From assembly GCA_945883335.1 (NCBI GenBank), contig CAMCXI010000001.1, positions 248,001-312,000 on the forward strand: a DNA stretch of 64,000 bases. The letters run 5' to 3'. The stretch is from Candidatus Methylopumilus universalis (GTDB lineage Bacteria > Pseudomonadota > Gammaproteobacteria > Burkholderiales > Methylophilaceae). Below are positions 17,659 to 28,062 of the stretch, in pieces; the stretch's first letter is position 1, and every line of letters begins with the position of its first letter. A model generated the notes under the pieces. The model had not been told where the DNA came from, made no database searches, and worked only from the letters and a program-made list of their open reading frames with translations. A program made the position numbers and the translations under genes.

Positions 17659-19052
17659 AACTCGAATTGCAAGACAAACAGGTGTTAGTGCTTGGCCTCG
17701 GTGAGACGGGGCTTTCGGCATTGCGTTGGCTTCATCGTCAAGGCGCACGCTTGTCTGTGGCGGATACTCGTGAAAACCCACCTGGGGTGGCGACGCTTCA
17801 AGCGGAATTGCCAAGTGTGAAATTACATACCGGCGCGTTTGTTGAAGGGGTGTTTAACCATGCAGAAATTATCGTCATTAGCCCAGGCGTAGCAATGGCT
17901 GAGCCTTTGGTGCAAGCAGCGATTCAGCGCGGTGTGCCCGTGCTTGGTGACGTTGAATTATTTGCGCAATACAAACCTGCTACTGCCAAAGTCATCGCGA
18001 TAACAGGTTCAAACGGCAAAAGCACTGTGACAACTTTGGTGGGTGAGATGTGCAAAGCCGCTGGCTTGAAAACAGTCGTCGCTGGGAATATCGGTTTACC
18101 AATATTAGGTACGCTTATCGGCGATGAGGCTGATGTTTATGTACCCGATGTTTATGTAATAGAACTGTCAAGTTTTCAGTTGGAAACAACTTCAAGCTTA
18201 AATGCCGATGCTGCCACTGTGCTTAATATCAGCGAAGATCATATGGACCGTTATCAAGGCCTTGATGACTATGCACAAGCAAAAGCCCGTGTGTTTTTCG
18301 GTCAGGGTGTGCAAGTGCTTAACCGCCAAGATGCTTGGACTATGGGCATGGCGTTGCCAGGTCGCGATATTGTGACATTTGGGCTGGATCAAGCTTCAAG
18401 TGACTGTGATTTTGGCTTATCCACACAAGCAAACATTACCCAATTAATGCATGGTTCAGAAGCAATGTTGGCAACAACTGAAATGAAGATTGCAGGTTTG
18501 CATAACGCGGCAAATGCTTTGGCAGCGATGGCTCTGTGTGAAGTCATTGGTGTTCCACAAATCTCAATGGTTAAAGCTTTGCGTGAATATAAGGGCTTGC
18601 CGCATCGTGTTGAATGGGTTGCGGATATCGGCAATGTTGCTTTCTATGATGATTCAAAAGGGACTAACGTTGGCGCGACCTATGCTGCGCTTCAAGGTTT
18701 AGTAGGCCCAAATGACAGCAAGAAAATTGTGTTAATCGCGGGTGGTGATGGCAAAGGTCAAGACTTCTTACCACTTGCTGAGATTGTCGAAAAAAATGCC
18801 CGTGCAGTGGTGTTGATTGGCCGTGATGCAGCGCAGATTGAAACTGTATTGAGCGGAACAAAAGTAGCTTTAATGAAGGCCGAGAGTTTGGAAGCCGCTG
18901 TGAAAACGGCATATGACTTAGCCAAATCGGGCGATGCAGTATTGCTGTCTCCAGCTTGCGCTAGTTTCGATATGTTCCGCAATTATGTGCATCGTGCAGA
19001 AGTGTTTGTGCAAAGCGTCAAAGACCTTGCCGCTGAGGAGGTCGCCGCATGA
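17655..19052 (+). CDS. murD: UDP-MurNAc-L-Ala:D-Glu ligase
   Basis: MurD (465 residues) adds D-glutamate to the stem peptide. It shows the Rossmann-like N-terminal loop [15 protein letters not shown], the ATP loop [14 protein letters not shown] (about 114), [11 protein letters not shown] (about 174), the catalytic lysine region [15 protein letters not shown] (about 331) and a C-terminal [12 protein letters not shown]. Odd: just before ELSSFQLE the protein repeats DVYVP-DVYV, encoded by a 12-bp exact direct repeat at 15-bp spacing (18132-18158), an in-frame tandem duplication relative to the usual enzyme. It overlaps mraY and ftsW by 4 bp each. Confidence 0.96.
   Translation: MKLELQDKQVLVLGLGETGLSALRWLHRQGARLSVADTRENPPGVATLQAELPSVKLHTGAFVEGVFNHAEIIVISPGVAMAEPLVQAAIQRGVPVLGDVELFAQYKPATAKVIAITGSNGKSTVTTLVGEMCKAAGLKTVVAGNIGLPILGTLIGDEADVYVPDVYVIELSSFQLETTSSLNADAATVLNISEDHMDRYQGLDDYAQAKARVFFGQGVQVLNRQDAWTMGMALPGRDIVTFGLDQASSDCDFGLSTQANITQLMHGSEAMLATTEMKIAGLHNAANALAAMALCEVIGVPQISMVKALREYKGLPHRVEWVADIGNVAFYDDSKGTNVGATYAALQGLVGPNDSKKIVLIAGGDGKGQDFLPLAEIVEKNARAVVLIGRDAAQIETVLSGTKVALMKAESLEAAVKTAYDLAKSGDAVLLSPACASFDMFRNYVHRAEVFVQSVKDLAAEEVAA
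18132..18158 (+). repeat. Short in-frame tandem duplication within murD
   Basis: GATGTTTATGTA occurs at 18132-18143 and again at 18147-18158, separated by CCC, so five codons (DVYVP then DVYV) are duplicated. It is most simply explained by replication slippage. It precedes the conserved ELSSFQLE segment. Confidence 0.7.
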
Positions 19053-20212
19053 TGCCGATGCTGAATAATCGCAACAAAATTACAGGTGAAAGCTACGACC
19101 AAGCTTTGCTTTGGGTCACCTTGATTTTGCTCGCGTTTGGCATGGTCATGGTTTATTCAGCTTCAATTTCATGGGCTGAAGGTAAGTTGCTGACGCACCA
19201 TCAAGCTTCTTATTATTTAGTGCGTCATGCGGGGTTTCTGATTGTCGGCCTTTTGGTTGCTGGCGTTGCTTTTCAAGTGCCAACACGTATTTGGCAAAAG
19301 TATGCGACACCATTATTTTTAATTGGTCTTGGCATGCTTATTTTGGTCTTAGTGCCCGGAATCGGACATAAAGTTTTAGGCAGTCGACGCTGGATTAAGT
19401 TGGTGTTATTTCAGATTCAGCCATCTGAGGTGATGAAATTTTTGGCGGCGGTATACGTGGCGGATTACACCACGCGGAAAGCTGCGCTGATGCACAGTTT
19501 CAAACAGGGCTTCTTACCTATGTTGGGCGTCATGTTGTTCGTAGCCCTTTTGTTGTTGCAAGAACCTGACTTTGGTGCATTCGTTGTGATCGCCTCAATC
19601 TCGATTGCTATTTTGTGGTTGGGTGGGATCAATTTAAGAATCTTTGGTGGACTTCTTGTGTTGCTGGTGATTGGTTTCATCATTTTGATTTTGACTTCGC
19701 CATATCGCCTGCAACGGATCGTCGGATACATGGATCCTTGGGCTGACCCATTCGGAAAAGGATATCAACTAACCCATGCATTAATTGCATTTGGTCGTGG
19801 TGAATGGCTAGGGGTTGGATTAGGCGGCAGTGTTGAAAAGTTGATGTACTTACCAGAAGCGCATACCGACTTTTTGCTCGCGGTCATTGCTGAAGAATTA
19901 GGCTTTATAGGCGTTGCTGCATTAGTAGCATTATTTGCATGGATAGTCGTGCGCTCTTTCAAAATCGCCAAAGAATCCGACAGTAATGAACAATATTTCT
20001 CAGCCTTGCTAGCGCAAGGTATTGGGGTTTGGATTGGCGTGCAAAGCATTATCAATATGGGCGTGAATATGGGCTTGTTGCCAACCAAAGGCTTAACGTT
20101 GCCGCTGCTCTCATTTGGCGGCACGGGAATTTTGGCAAATTGCGTAGCGATGGCAGTCTTGCTCCGTATTGATTGGGAAAATAAACGTCTGTTTAAGGGT
20201 ATTCAAGTATGA
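19049..20212 (+). CDS. ftsW: Septal peptidoglycan glycosyltransferase FtsW
   Basis: A SEDS-family protein of 387 residues with about ten membrane segments. It polymerises lipid II at the septum together with FtsI. Characteristic pieces are MVMVYSASI in the first helix, GSRRWIKL and QPSEVMKFLAAVYVADY near residue 115-135, the periplasmic loop YMDPWADPFGKGYQLTHALIAFGRGEWLGVG near 227-257 and the C-terminal TKGLTLPLLSFGGTGIL. It starts within the last codons of murD and overlaps murG. Confidence 0.96.
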   Translation: MMPMLNNRNKITGESYDQALLWVTLILLAFGMVMVYSASISWAEGKLLTHHQASYYLVRHAGFLIVGLLVAGVAFQVPTRIWQKYATPLFLIGLGMLILVLVPGIGHKVLGSRRWIKLVLFQIQPSEVMKFLAAVYVADYTTRKAALMHSFKQGFLPMLGVMLFVALLLLQEPDFGAFVVIASISIAILWLGGINLRIFGGLLVLLVIGFIILILTSPYRLQRIVGYMDPWADPFGKGYQLTHALIAFGRGEWLGVGLGGSVEKLMYLPEAHTDFLLAVIAEELGFIGVAALVALFAWIVVRSFKIAKESDSNEQYFSALLAQGIGVWIGVQSIINMGVNMGLLPTKGLTLPLLSFGGTGILANCVAMAVLLRIDWENKRLFKGIQV

Positions 20213-21273
20213 GTACCAAAACACTCATGGTGATGGCAGGCGGTACAGGTGGACATGTTTATCCGGCGATGGCCGTGGCTGACTATTTGAAAGCACAAGG
20301 CTGGAATATTGTTTGGCTTGCCACAGAAGGCGGCATGGAAAATCGCTTGATAGAAGGCAAAGGCTACCAAAAAGCCATGATGACCATGCAAGGCGTGCGC
20401 GGTAAAGGTTTATTGGGATGGGTATTGTTGCCGATTAAATTGGCTAAAGCGCTTAGCCAAAGCTATCAGGCAATGCGCCAATATCAGCCAAATGTGGTGC
20501 TTGGCATGGGTGGTTTTGCAGCATTTCCTGGAGGCTTAATGGCGCGTTTGTTGGCTAAGCCTTTGGTGATACATGAGCAAAATTCAGTGGCTGGGTTAAC
20601 CAATAAATTGATGGCAAAAATTGCTACCCGTGTATTAGCGGCTTTTCCGAATGCGTTGAACAAAGCCAATGTAATCGGCAATCCAGTTCGTGCAGATATT
20701 GCTGAATTGGCTGTGCCAGAAATGCGTTTCGGTATACATAAGGGCGCGTTAAGAGTTTTGGTGGTTGGTGGCAGTTTGGGTGCACAAGCCTTGAATGATT
20801 TGATTCCGCAAGCGCTAGCTGCAATGCCAGTAGATGCAAGACCGCATGTGATTCACCAAGCAGGTGTTAAGCATATTGAAGCATTGAAAATTAATTATGC
20901 AAAACATGGCGTAGTGGCTGAATGCCGTGCATTTATTGAAAATATGGCGGAGATGTATGCATGGGCGGATTTTGTCATTTGCCGTGCAGGTGCAATGACG
21001 GTAGCTGAATTATCAGCCGTGGGATTGGGTAGCTTATTGGTGCCATTTCCGTTTGCGGTGGACGACCATCAAACTACAAATGCAGCTTATTTGGCAGAAC
21101 ATCAAGCAGCATTTTTAGTACAACAAAAAGCATTAACGGTAGAAAAACTAGTGAATACTTTGACGACATTAACCCGTGAAAATTGTTTAAGCATGGCAAA
21201 TAAAGCGCGTGCTTTGGGCAAGCCAACAGCCACGACTGATGTGGCGGGTGTTTGTATGGAGGTGGCCGCATGA
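20209..21273 (+). CDS. murG: Lipid II synthase (undecaprenyl-PP-MurNAc GlcNAc transferase)
   Basis: MurG (354 residues) is the GT28 membrane-associated enzyme that makes lipid II on the cytoplasmic face. Glycine-rich loops [16 protein letters not shown] near residue 10 and [13 protein letters not shown] near 185, with [12 protein letters not shown] near 124 and the nucleotide-binding segment [15 protein letters not shown] near 258, are all standard. It starts in a 4-bp overlap with ftsW and ends in an ATGA overlap with murC. Confidence 0.97.
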   Translation: MSTKTLMVMAGGTGGHVYPAMAVADYLKAQGWNIVWLATEGGMENRLIEGKGYQKAMMTMQGVRGKGLLGWVLLPIKLAKALSQSYQAMRQYQPNVVLGMGGFAAFPGGLMARLLAKPLVIHEQNSVAGLTNKLMAKIATRVLAAFPNALNKANVIGNPVRADIAELAVPEMRFGIHKGALRVLVVGGSLGAQALNDLIPQALAAMPVDARPHVIHQAGVKHIEALKINYAKHGVVAECRAFIENMAEMYAWADFVICRAGAMTVAELSAVGLGSLLVPFPFAVDDHQTTNAAYLAEHQAAFLVQQKALTVEKLVNTLTTLTRENCLSMANKARALGKPTATTDVAGVCMEVAA

Positions 21274-22664
21274 AACATAAAGTGAAGAACATTCATTTCA
21301 TCGGTATCGGTGGCTCAGGCATGAGCGGTATTGCCGAAGTGCTGGTGAACTTAGGGTTCAACGTCACTGGCTCTGACTTGGCCAGCAACAGCGTGACCGC
21401 AGGGTTACAAGCGGCGGGCGCAGTGGTTTACCAAGGCCATCAAAAAGAGAATTTGACAGATGCGGATGTCGTGGTGGTTTCTAGTGCAGTAAATGAAGCC
21501 AATCCAGAAGTTAAAGAGGCACGTGCCCGCGGCATCCCGGTGGTGCCACGTGCATTGATGTTGGCAGAGTTGATGCGCTTTAGACAGGGTATTGCCGTTG
21601 CCGGTACACATGGCAAAACGACGACAACGAGCTTGATTGCTAGCATCTTGGCTGAAGCAGGCATGGATCCAACGTACGTGATTGGCGGTAAGTTGGAATC
21701 AGCCAATGCCAACGCAAAATTAGGGACGGGTGAATACATCGTGGCTGAGGCAGATGAATCTGACGCTTCATTCTTGCACCTTACCCCAGTCATGGCAGTG
21801 GTGACGAATATCGACGCTGACCACATGGACACTTACGAGCATAGCCTCGATAAGCTTAAAACCGCCTTTGTGGACTTTGTTCAGCAATTGCCGTTTTGGG
21901 GAATGGCTGTGGTGTGTGTGGACGATGCCAATATCCGTGAAATTTTGCCGCGGCTTACCAAGCCAGTCATGACTTATGGCTTTAGTGAAACTGCGCGTGT
22001 GAAGGCGATCAATGTTGTCGCAGACAATGGTCAAATGCGATTTACCGTACAACGTATTAATGGCGTGACAACAGAGTTTGATGTGACCTTGAATTTGCCT
22101 GGTAAACATTATGTGCTTAACGCATTGGCGGCCATTGCCATTGCTAGCGAACTTGATGTACCTGATGCGGCGATGATTAAAGCGCTAAAAGAATTTAAAG
22201 GTGTGGGTCGTCGTTTTGAGCGCTATGGCGAAGTGAACGCGCCAGCAGGTGGCACATTCACATTGATTGATGATTACGGCCATCATCCAGTAGAAATGCA
22301 AGCAGTGATTGCAGCGGCGCGCGGTGCATTCCCTGATCGCCGCTTGGTGCTCGCGTTTCAGCCGCATCGTTACACCAGAACGCGTGATTGTTTTGAAGAT
22401 TTTGTAAAAGTGCTTTCAAGTGCAGATGCCGTTTTGCTTACAGAAGTTTACTCAGCGGGCGAGGCGCCAATCGTCGCGGCAGATGGCCGATCATTAGTTC
22501 GGGCAGTGCGTGTGGCTGGCAAGGTGGAGCCGCTCTTTGTAGAAACCACAACTGAGTTGCCACAAGAGATTGTCAATGTCGTAAAAGACGGCGATGTAGT
22601 GATCGTGATGGGTGCAGGTTCAATTGGACAAGTGGCAAGTCTAACAAGGGATTTATGCAAGTGA
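21270..22664 (+). CDS. murC: UDP-MurNAc:L-alanine ligase
   Basis: MurC (464 residues) adds the first residue of the stem peptide. Motifs are [17 protein letters not shown] at the N-terminus, the ATP loop [12 protein letters not shown] near 110, [12 protein letters not shown] near 165 and [14 protein letters not shown] near 338. The ATG at 21270, in ATGA overlap with murG, is preferred over one six codons upstream because it matches the [10 protein letters not shown] start of homologues. It ends just inside murB. Confidence 0.96.
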   Translation: MKHKVKNIHFIGIGGSGMSGIAEVLVNLGFNVTGSDLASNSVTAGLQAAGAVVYQGHQKENLTDADVVVVSSAVNEANPEVKEARARGIPVVPRALMLAELMRFRQGIAVAGTHGKTTTTSLIASILAEAGMDPTYVIGGKLESANANAKLGTGEYIVAEADESDASFLHLTPVMAVVTNIDADHMDTYEHSLDKLKTAFVDFVQQLPFWGMAVVCVDDANIREILPRLTKPVMTYGFSETARVKAINVVADNGQMRFTVQRINGVTTEFDVTLNLPGKHYVLNALAAIAIASELDVPDAAMIKALKEFKGVGRRFERYGEVNAPAGGTFTLIDDYGHHPVEMQAVIAAARGAFPDRRLVLAFQPHRYTRTRDCFEDFVKVLSSADAVLLTEVYSAGEAPIVAADGRSLVRAVRVAGKVEPLFVETTTELPQEIVNVVKDGDVVIVMGAGSIGQVASLTRDLCK

Positions 22665-23563
22665 TGGCACAAGCCCAAGCACAAGGAAGTTTGTTGTTGA
22701 ACGAGTCCATGACTCGTTACAACAGTTGGCGCGTGGGCGGTAAAGCGGATCGTTTATACATTCCTACGAGCTTGGATGATTTAAGTGCTTTCTTACAAAG
22801 TTTAGATGCTAATGAGCCTGTGCATTTCGTGGGTTTAGGTTCGAATTTATTGGTCAGAGATGCAGGTGTACGCGGCACGGTGGTTGTGCTTCATAACGCG
22901 CTTAATGCTTTGCAAATGGAAGGTAATTTGGTTTATGCCGATGCTGGTGTGACGTGTGCCAAGTTGGCCAGATTTACCGCAAAACAAGGTAAGCAAGGTG
23001 GCGAGTTTTGGGCTGGCATTCCTGGCACGGTGGGTGGCGCGTTGGCAATGAATGCAGGCTGTCATGGCGGCGAAACTTGGGACAGCGTTAAGCGTGTGCT
23101 GACGATTGATGTAAAAGGTATGGTGCATGAACGTGATGCGGCTGATTTCGTGGCGACCTATCGCCATGTTGCAATGCCAGAAACCAAAGAATGGTTTGTC
23201 GGTGCTTGGTTTGAATTGCCAGTGGGCGATGCAGAAAATTCTGAGCAAAAGATTAAAGCCTTGCTCGCAAAAAGATTGGCGACACAGCCGCTTAATTTGC
23301 CTAATGCAGGCTCAACCTTCCGCAATCCAGAAGGTGATTATGCGGCACGTTTGGTTGAGGCTTGCGGCTTAAAAGGTTACAAAATTGGCGGTGCACAAGT
23401 TTCGGACAAGCACGCGAATTTTATTGTGAACTTGGGCGATGCAAGTGCAGAAGATATTGAGCAGTTAATTGTATTGATGAGTGAAGCGGTGAAAGAAAAA
23501 TTTGGAATTAGCTTGCATCAAGAGGTGCATGTGTTGGGCGATAGAGTGAGTGGAAAAGCATGA
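22655..23563 (+). CDS. murB: UDP-N-acetylenolpyruvoylglucosamine reductase
   Basis: MurB (302 residues) is the FAD enzyme that reduces enolpyruvyl-UDP-GlcNAc to UDP-MurNAc using [30 protein letters not shown]-like [10 protein letters not shown] and [21 protein letters not shown] form the FAD site. The C-terminal part has [10 protein letters not shown] and [10 protein letters not shown]. Two starts are possible, ATG at 22655 (AAGGG close upstream) or ATG at 22664 (TGATG overlap with the murC stop). They differ by three residues and I keep the first. Confidence 0.95.
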   Translation: MQVMAQAQAQGSLLLNESMTRYNSWRVGGKADRLYIPTSLDDLSAFLQSLDANEPVHFVGLGSNLLVRDAGVRGTVVVLHNALNALQMEGNLVYADAGVTCAKLARFTAKQGKQGGEFWAGIPGTVGGALAMNAGCHGGETWDSVKRVLTIDVKGMVHERDAADFVATYRHVAMPETKEWFVGAWFELPVGDAENSEQKIKALLAKRLATQPLNLPNAGSTFRNPEGDYAARLVEACGLKGYKIGGAQVSDKHANFIVNLGDASAEDIEQLIVLMSEAVKEKFGISLHQEVHVLGDRVSGKA

Positions 23564-24492
23564 GTAATTCATTTGGAAAAATAGCGGTTTTATTGGGCGG
23601 AAAATCAGGCGAGAGAGAAGTCTCGCTTAAGAGCGGCTCAGCTGTATTAGCTGCTTTGCAAGCACAAGGCATTGATGCAGAAGCATTCGATCCGGCGAGC
23701 CGCCCATTGCATGACTTAGAACAATATGATGCGGCTTTTATTTCACTGCATGGTCGCTTTGGTGAAGACGGCACCATGCAAGGCGCTTTGGAGTTGTTTG
23801 GCATTCCATATACGGGCTCAGGCGTCATGGCTTCAGCCATTGGCATGGACAAATGGCGTACCAAGTTAATTTGGCATGCGGCAGGCGTGACGACCCCAGC
23901 ATTTGAAGTAGTCAATGCAGATTCAGACTTTGCTGCCATTGAGAAAAAACTCAGTTTGCCATTATTTGTAAAACCAGCTAACGAAGGTTCAAGTATCGGG
24001 ATTAGCAAGGTAAAAGTAGCGGGTGATTTAGAAGCGGCTTATGAGTTGGCCGCTAAATCAGACCCGCTGGTGATTGCAGAACAGTTTGTGGGCGGTGGCG
24101 AATATACCGTGGGTATTTTGGGCGACCAAGTATTGCCGATAGTGCGAATTGTGCCAGCCAATGAATTTTACGATTTTGAGGCGAAATATTTACGTGATGA
24201 CACCCAGTATTTATGCCCGTGTGGTTTGCCAATAGCGCAAGAAGCCAAGATACAAGCAGAAGCCTTGCAAGCATTTAAAGCGATTGGTGGCACAGGTTGG
24301 GGACGTGTGGATTTCTTAATGGATGAAGCTGGCAAACATTACTTCTTGGAAGTGAATACCAGCCCTGGCATGACAGACCACAGCTTAGTGCCGATGTCGG
24401 CAAAAGCGGCAGGAATTTCATTTGCTGAATTAGTAAAACGTATTTTGAATTTGGCGATAGCGCAGCACGGAGCTAAAACACGTGTGGGATAA
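23560..24492 (+). CDS. ddlB: D-alanine:D-alanine ligase B
   Basis: The 310-residue ATP-grasp ligase joins two D-alanines for Mur[18 protein letters not shown] at the start, [12 protein letters not shown] near residue 67, [18 protein letters not shown] near 137, [14 protein letters not shown] near 175 and [17 protein letters not shown] near 263 are the family blocks. It starts in an ATGA overlap with murB, and ftsQ begins inside its last four codons. Confidence 0.96.
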   Translation: MSNSFGKIAVLLGGKSGEREVSLKSGSAVLAALQAQGIDAEAFDPASRPLHDLEQYDAAFISLHGRFGEDGTMQGALELFGIPYTGSGVMASAIGMDKWRTKLIWHAAGVTTPAFEVVNADSDFAAIEKKLSLPLFVKPANEGSSIGISKVKVAGDLEAAYELAAKSDPLVIAEQFVGGGEYTVGILGDQVLPIVRIVPANEFYDFEAKYLRDDTQYLCPCGLPIAQEAKIQAEALQAFKAIGGTGWGRVDFLMDEAGKHYFLEVNTSPGMTDHSLVPMSAKAAGISFAELVKRILNLAIAQHGAKTRVG

Positions 24493-25327
24493 ACCCAACA
24501 TGTTGAGTTGGATTGCAAATGCGTTATTTGCATTCGCATTCGTATTATTTATTTACGGGTCAGTTTATGTCCTTGTGCATTTGCCTATATTTCCACTCAA
24601 TGAAGTGCGAGTAGAAGGCGAACTAAAGCATGTGACTAGGGAGCAGGTGAAGTTGATTGCAAGCCGTTATCTACAAGGTAATTTTTTTACCGTAGATTTA
24701 GTGCGGACGCGCCAAGCATTTGAGAAGCTTCCTTGGGCGAGAAGTGTCAGCGTGAGAAGGCGTTGGCCAAATCGTCTAGAAGTTGTCATTGAGGAGCATC
24801 AAGCATTAGCGCGGTGGGGAAATATTGCGTTAGTGAATACGCATGGCGAGTTGTTTCATGCCGCCTCAGATGCTGATTTGCCTGTGTTCTATGGCCCAGG
24901 CGATGGCGTAAAAGAAGTGGCTGAGCATTATGGTGAGTTTGGTGAATTAATTTTGCCAGCGAAAATGAAACTGACTGAAATAACTTTGACGCCAAGACGC
25001 TCTTGGCAGGTAACAACGAATACGGGCATGGTGATTTCACTCGGCCGCGAAAAAATGGACATGCGCCTTGCGCGCTTTATGCAGGTTTATAGCAAGACTT
25101 ACGCAGGTTTGAAAGGTGATTTGAAATATGTGGATCTGCGTTATCCAAGTGGATTTGCAGTGCGCAGTCCGATGGCATTAGCAGCATTTAAGCCAGTGGC
25201 AGTTGCCGCTGGGCCTAAAGAGCAAAGCCAAAATCACGGTAAGAATGAAGTTAAAAAAGCGCCAGCAAAAAACGAACAAGGCAAGAAAAACATGAAGAAA
25301 AATGAAGCGAAGAAAGCTAAGGCCTAA
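24482..25327 (+). CDS. ftsQ: Cell division protein FtsQ
   Basis: This 281-residue bitopic protein has an N-terminal membrane helix (about 10-32), a POTRA domain beginning at [16 protein letters not shown] and a beta domain with [20 protein letters not shown]. FtsQ scaffolds the FtsQLB divisome complex in the periplasm. The GTG at 24482 overlaps ddlB by 11 bp. Odd: after about residue 235 the protein ends in a long Lys/Asn/Ala-rich tail ([16 protein letters not shown]) that looks disordered and highly basic and is not part of the usual FtsQ fold. Confidence 0.93.
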   Translation: MWDKPNMLSWIANALFAFAFVLFIYGSVYVLVHLPIFPLNEVRVEGELKHVTREQVKLIASRYLQGNFFTVDLVRTRQAFEKLPWARSVSVRRRWPNRLEVVIEEHQALARWGNIALVNTHGELFHAASDADLPVFYGPGDGVKEVAEHYGEFGELILPAKMKLTEITLTPRRSWQVTTNTGMVISLGREKMDMRLARFMQVYSKTYAGLKGDLKYVDLRYPSGFAVRSPMALAAFKPVAVAAGPKEQSQNHGKNEVKKAPAKNEQGKKNMKKNEAKKAKA

Positions 25328-25387
25328 TTGACATGACCTTGATAACGATGATGATTAAACGAGAATTAAGAAAAGTGGAGAAACGCG

Positions 25388-26626
25388 ATGAGTAGAGCTA
25401 AAGAAGAGAAAAACCTCATTATTGGCTTAGATATTGGGACATCTAAAGTTGTCGCAATCGTGGCAGAACTGATGGCAGACGGCAGTATGAATGTGATCGG
25501 CCTTGGGCAGCACGTTTCACGCGGCTTAAAAAAGGGTGTCGTGATCAACATAGATTCCACTGTGAATGCGATTCAGCGTGCGATTGAAGAGGCCGAGCTG
25601 ATGGCTGATTGCACTATTAAGAACGTATTTACAGGGATAGCTGGTAGCCATGTGCAAAGTATTAATGCGCGTGGCATGGTCAAGATTAAAGATGCTGAAG
25701 TGACGCAGGCCGATGTGGCGAGGGTAATTGAAACTGCGCAAGCGATTGCCTTGCCTTCAGATCAGCAGATTTTACATATCCTTACGCAAGAATACATTAT
25801 TGATGGTCAAGAAGATGTGCGCGAACCGCTTGGTATGAGCGGTATGAAGTTAGAAGTGAAAGTGCATATTGTGACTGGCGCTGTGGCTGCCGCACAAAAC
25901 ATCGTGAAGAGTATTAAGCGTTGCGGTTTAGAAGTGACGGATTTGATTCTTCAGCCTTTAGCTTCTAGCGAAGCAGTGCTCACAGAAGATGAAAAAGAGC
26001 TAGGGGTATGCCTAGTGGACATTGGTGGCGGTACCACAGACATTGCTGTCTTCAAGCAAGGTGCGATTCGTCATACCGCAGTGATTCCAATTGCGGGTGA
26101 TCAAATCACCAATGACGTTGCAGTGGCACTTAGAACGCCAACGCAATCCGCTGAAGACATCAAGATTAAACATGGTTGCGCTTTACGTCAGCTGGCAGAC
26201 CCGCGTGAAGTGGTAGAAGTGCAAGGCACAGACGGCAGAGAATCCCGTCAGCTTTCAGTCCAAACCTTAGCTGAGGTGATTGAACCCCGGGTTGTTGAGT
26301 TGTACGAGTTTGTATTGGCTGAGTTACGTCGCAGTGGACTAGAAGAAATGATCGCTTCAGGCATCGTGATTACAGGCGGTTCAGCAATGATGAAGGGTAT
26401 GGTCGAATTAGGTGAAGAAATCTTCCATATGCCCGTTCGCATGGGTTTGCCAAGGTATGTGGGTGGTTTGTCCGAAGTGGTGAGTAATCCACGTTACGCA
26501 ACTGGTGTTGGTTTGTTATTGATAGGCAAACGCCAAGTGGCACAACAGATTCAAGGAAGCTTGGATGCAAATTCATTCGGTCGGATTCTTGAACGAATGA
26601 AAAGTTGGTTTCAGGGTAATTTTTAG
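25388..26626 (+). CDS. ftsA: Cell division protein FtsA
   Basis: FtsA (412 residues) is the actin-like protein that tethers FtsZ to the membrane. GLDIGTSKVVAIVAEL at the N-terminus and CLVDIGGGTTDIAVF near residue 203 are the two phosphate-binding loops, GIVITGGSAMMKGM near 321 is the adenosine motif, and the C-terminal RILERMKSWFQGNF is the amphipathic membrane-targeting helix. GTGGAG sits about 8 nt upstream of the ATG. A 60-bp gap separates it from ftsQ, one of the few real gaps in the cluster. Confidence 0.97.
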   Translation: MSRAKEEKNLIIGLDIGTSKVVAIVAELMADGSMNVIGLGQHVSRGLKKGVVINIDSTVNAIQRAIEEAELMADCTIKNVFTGIAGSHVQSINARGMVKIKDAEVTQADVARVIETAQAIALPSDQQILHILTQEYIIDGQEDVREPLGMSGMKLEVKVHIVTGAVAAAQNIVKSIKRCGLEVTDLILQPLASSEAVLTEDEKELGVCLVDIGGGTTDIAVFKQGAIRHTAVIPIAGDQITNDVAVALRTPTQSAEDIKIKHGCALRQLADPREVVEVQGTDGRESRQLSVQTLAEVIEPRVVELYEFVLAELRRSGLEEMIASGIVITGGSAMMKGMVELGEEIFHMPVRMGLPRYVGGLSEVVSNPRYATGVGLLLIGKRQVAQQIQGSLDANSFGRILERMKSWFQGNF

Positions 26627-26695
26627 TTGTAGGTAGTAGAAGTGGTAATAAAGGCAGAAGTAATTTAGTTAAGGCAGATCTCAAGGAGAAATACA

Positions 26696-27874
26696 ATGTT
26701 TGAAATTATGGATAATGAAAACCAAGAAGCCGTTATTAAGGTAATTGGTGTGGGTGGTTGCGGCGGAAACGCTGTTGAACACATGATCGCAAAAAATGTT
26801 GGCGGCGTAGAGTTTATTTGCGCTAACACCGACATGCAAGCGCTGAAAAAGAGCCAAGCGAAAACCGTACTGCAAATTGGTATGGGTATTACTAAAGGCT
26901 TGGGTGCTGGCGCTAAACCAGAAATTGGTCGCGAAGCTGCTTTAGAAGACCGTGACCGCATCGCAGAAATCATTGATGGTGCTGATATGTTGTTTATCAC
27001 GGCTGGTATGGGTGGTGGTACTGGTACTGGTGCAGCCCCTATCGTGGCTGAGGTTGCGAAAGAAATGGGCATTTTGACTGTTGCAGTCGTGACTAAACCG
27101 TTCGCATTTGAAGGTAAGCGCGGCAAAGTCGCAACAGATGGTTTGGAAGAACTTTCTAAGCACGTTGACTCTCTGATTATTATCCCAAATGACAAGTTGA
27201 TGGAAGTGTTAGGCGACGATGTGACATTTACCGATGCATTTAAAGCAGCGAACGATGTACTTCATAACGCAGTTTCAGGCATTGCCGAAATCATTAATTG
27301 CCCAGGCTTGGTCAACGTCGACTTTGCTGACGTACGCACAGTGATGTCAGAAATGGGCATGGCGATGATGGGATCTGCTGTCGCTACGGGTCCAGACCGT
27401 GCGGTATTAGCAGCTGAACAAGCAGTGGCAAGTCCATTACTTGAGAACGTTAACTTAGCAAATGCGCGCGGTGTTTTGGTGAATATTACTGCAAGTCACT
27501 CTTTCAAAATGAAAGAGTATTACGATGTAATGAATACGATTCGTTCATTCACTGCAGATGAAGCAACCGTGATTGTGGGTAACGTATTTGATGAGAGTAT
27601 GGGTGATGGATTGCGCGTAACCATGGTTGCAACTGGCTTGAACGGTGTTAGCGCACAACAAAAACCAAAACTCGTGATGGCTCCGCAAGTCGTACGTGAT
27701 GGTACAACTAACCAACCGATCTATACTGGTGTTGGCAATGTTGGCTATATGGACGATGATGAGCCTGCTGTTTTTACACAAAATAGTGGTCGTCGTGCCC
27801 AAGTAGATGCGATGAAAAAAGATGGGATTGAAGAGTACGATATCCCAGCATTTTTACGTAAACAAGCAGATTAA
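26696..27874 (+). CDS. ftsZ: Cell division GTPase FtsZ
   Basis: The tubulin homologue (392 residues) assembles the Z-ring. It has IKVIGVGGCGGNAVEHM near residue 15, the signature GGGTGTGAAP near 105 and the T7 loop NVDFADVRTVM near 205. The C-terminal peptide EYDIPAFLRKQAD is the FtsA/ZipA/SlmA-binding tail, and SlmA and ZapD, which act on FtsZ, are also encoded in this window. A strong AAGGAG lies 8 nt before the ATG. The stop codon sits at the end of the left arm of a 9-bp hairpin. Confidence 0.98.
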   Translation: MFEIMDNENQEAVIKVIGVGGCGGNAVEHMIAKNVGGVEFICANTDMQALKKSQAKTVLQIGMGITKGLGAGAKPEIGREAALEDRDRIAEIIDGADMLFITAGMGGGTGTGAAPIVAEVAKEMGILTVAVVTKPFAFEGKRGKVATDGLEELSKHVDSLIIIPNDKLMEVLGDDVTFTDAFKAANDVLHNAVSGIAEIINCPGLVNVDFADVRTVMSEMGMAMMGSAVATGPDRAVLAAEQAVASPLLENVNLANARGVLVNITASHSFKMKEYYDVMNTIRSFTADEATVIVGNVFDESMGDGLRVTMVATGLNGVSAQQKPKLVMAPQVVRDGTTNQPIYTGVGNVGYMDDDEPAVFTQNSGRRAQVDAMKKDGIEEYDIPAFLRKQAD

Positions 27875-27892
27875 TTGAGTAGATTAATCTGC
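27866..27892 (+). other. Hairpin spanning the ftsZ stop codon
   Basis: GCAGATTAA (27866-27874) and TTAATCTGC (27884-27892) form a perfect 9-bp stem with a 9-nt loop. The left arm contains the stop codon. No T run follows, so it is not a classical terminator. It may stabilise the mRNA 3' end or attenuate read-through into lpxC. Confidence 0.5.
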
Positions 27893-27992
27893 TAGTTTAA
27901 TCGCTAGCCCAGCTTTAGAAATGGCGCTCGTTAACGAGTGAGTGCGGTATTTATGCTATGCTTTTAGTAGGACAGGTAGTCTTTATTGAGAA

Positions 27993-28013
27993 GGTTTCTT
28001 AGTTTAAGAAACC
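27993..28013 (+). other. Leader hairpin upstream of lpxC
   Basis: GGTTTCTTA and TAAGAAACC form a perfect 9-bp stem around the three-base loop GTT, followed by GTAAAAAG and then a six-T run about 10 nt later. It lies about 50 bp before lpxC and could be a weak terminator, an attenuator or a 5' UTR stabiliser. The T run is too far for a standard terminator. Confidence 0.5.
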
Positions 28014-28062
28014 GTAAAAAGATTTTTTAGGTTTAGTTAAGGTGAGATTAAAAAAAGTAAAT

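Noticed and set aside
21440-21832. 130-residue antisense frame within murC
   Set aside because: Shadow of murC with no start signal or homology.
23508-24008. 166-residue antisense frame within ddlB
   Set aside because: It mirrors the codons of a strongly conserved gene, has no ribosome-binding site and no recognisable domain.
26665-27195. 176-residue antisense frame within ftsZ
   Set aside because: Long antisense frames arise easily opposite conserved genes with biased third positions, and the product is Ser/Pro/Ala-rich low-information sequence.
28042-28062. Seven-residue upstream extension of lpxC from a GTG
   Set aside because: LpxC homologues begin at the M-KQRTLK position; the extension is not conserved as far as I know, although its Shine-Dalgarno is better.
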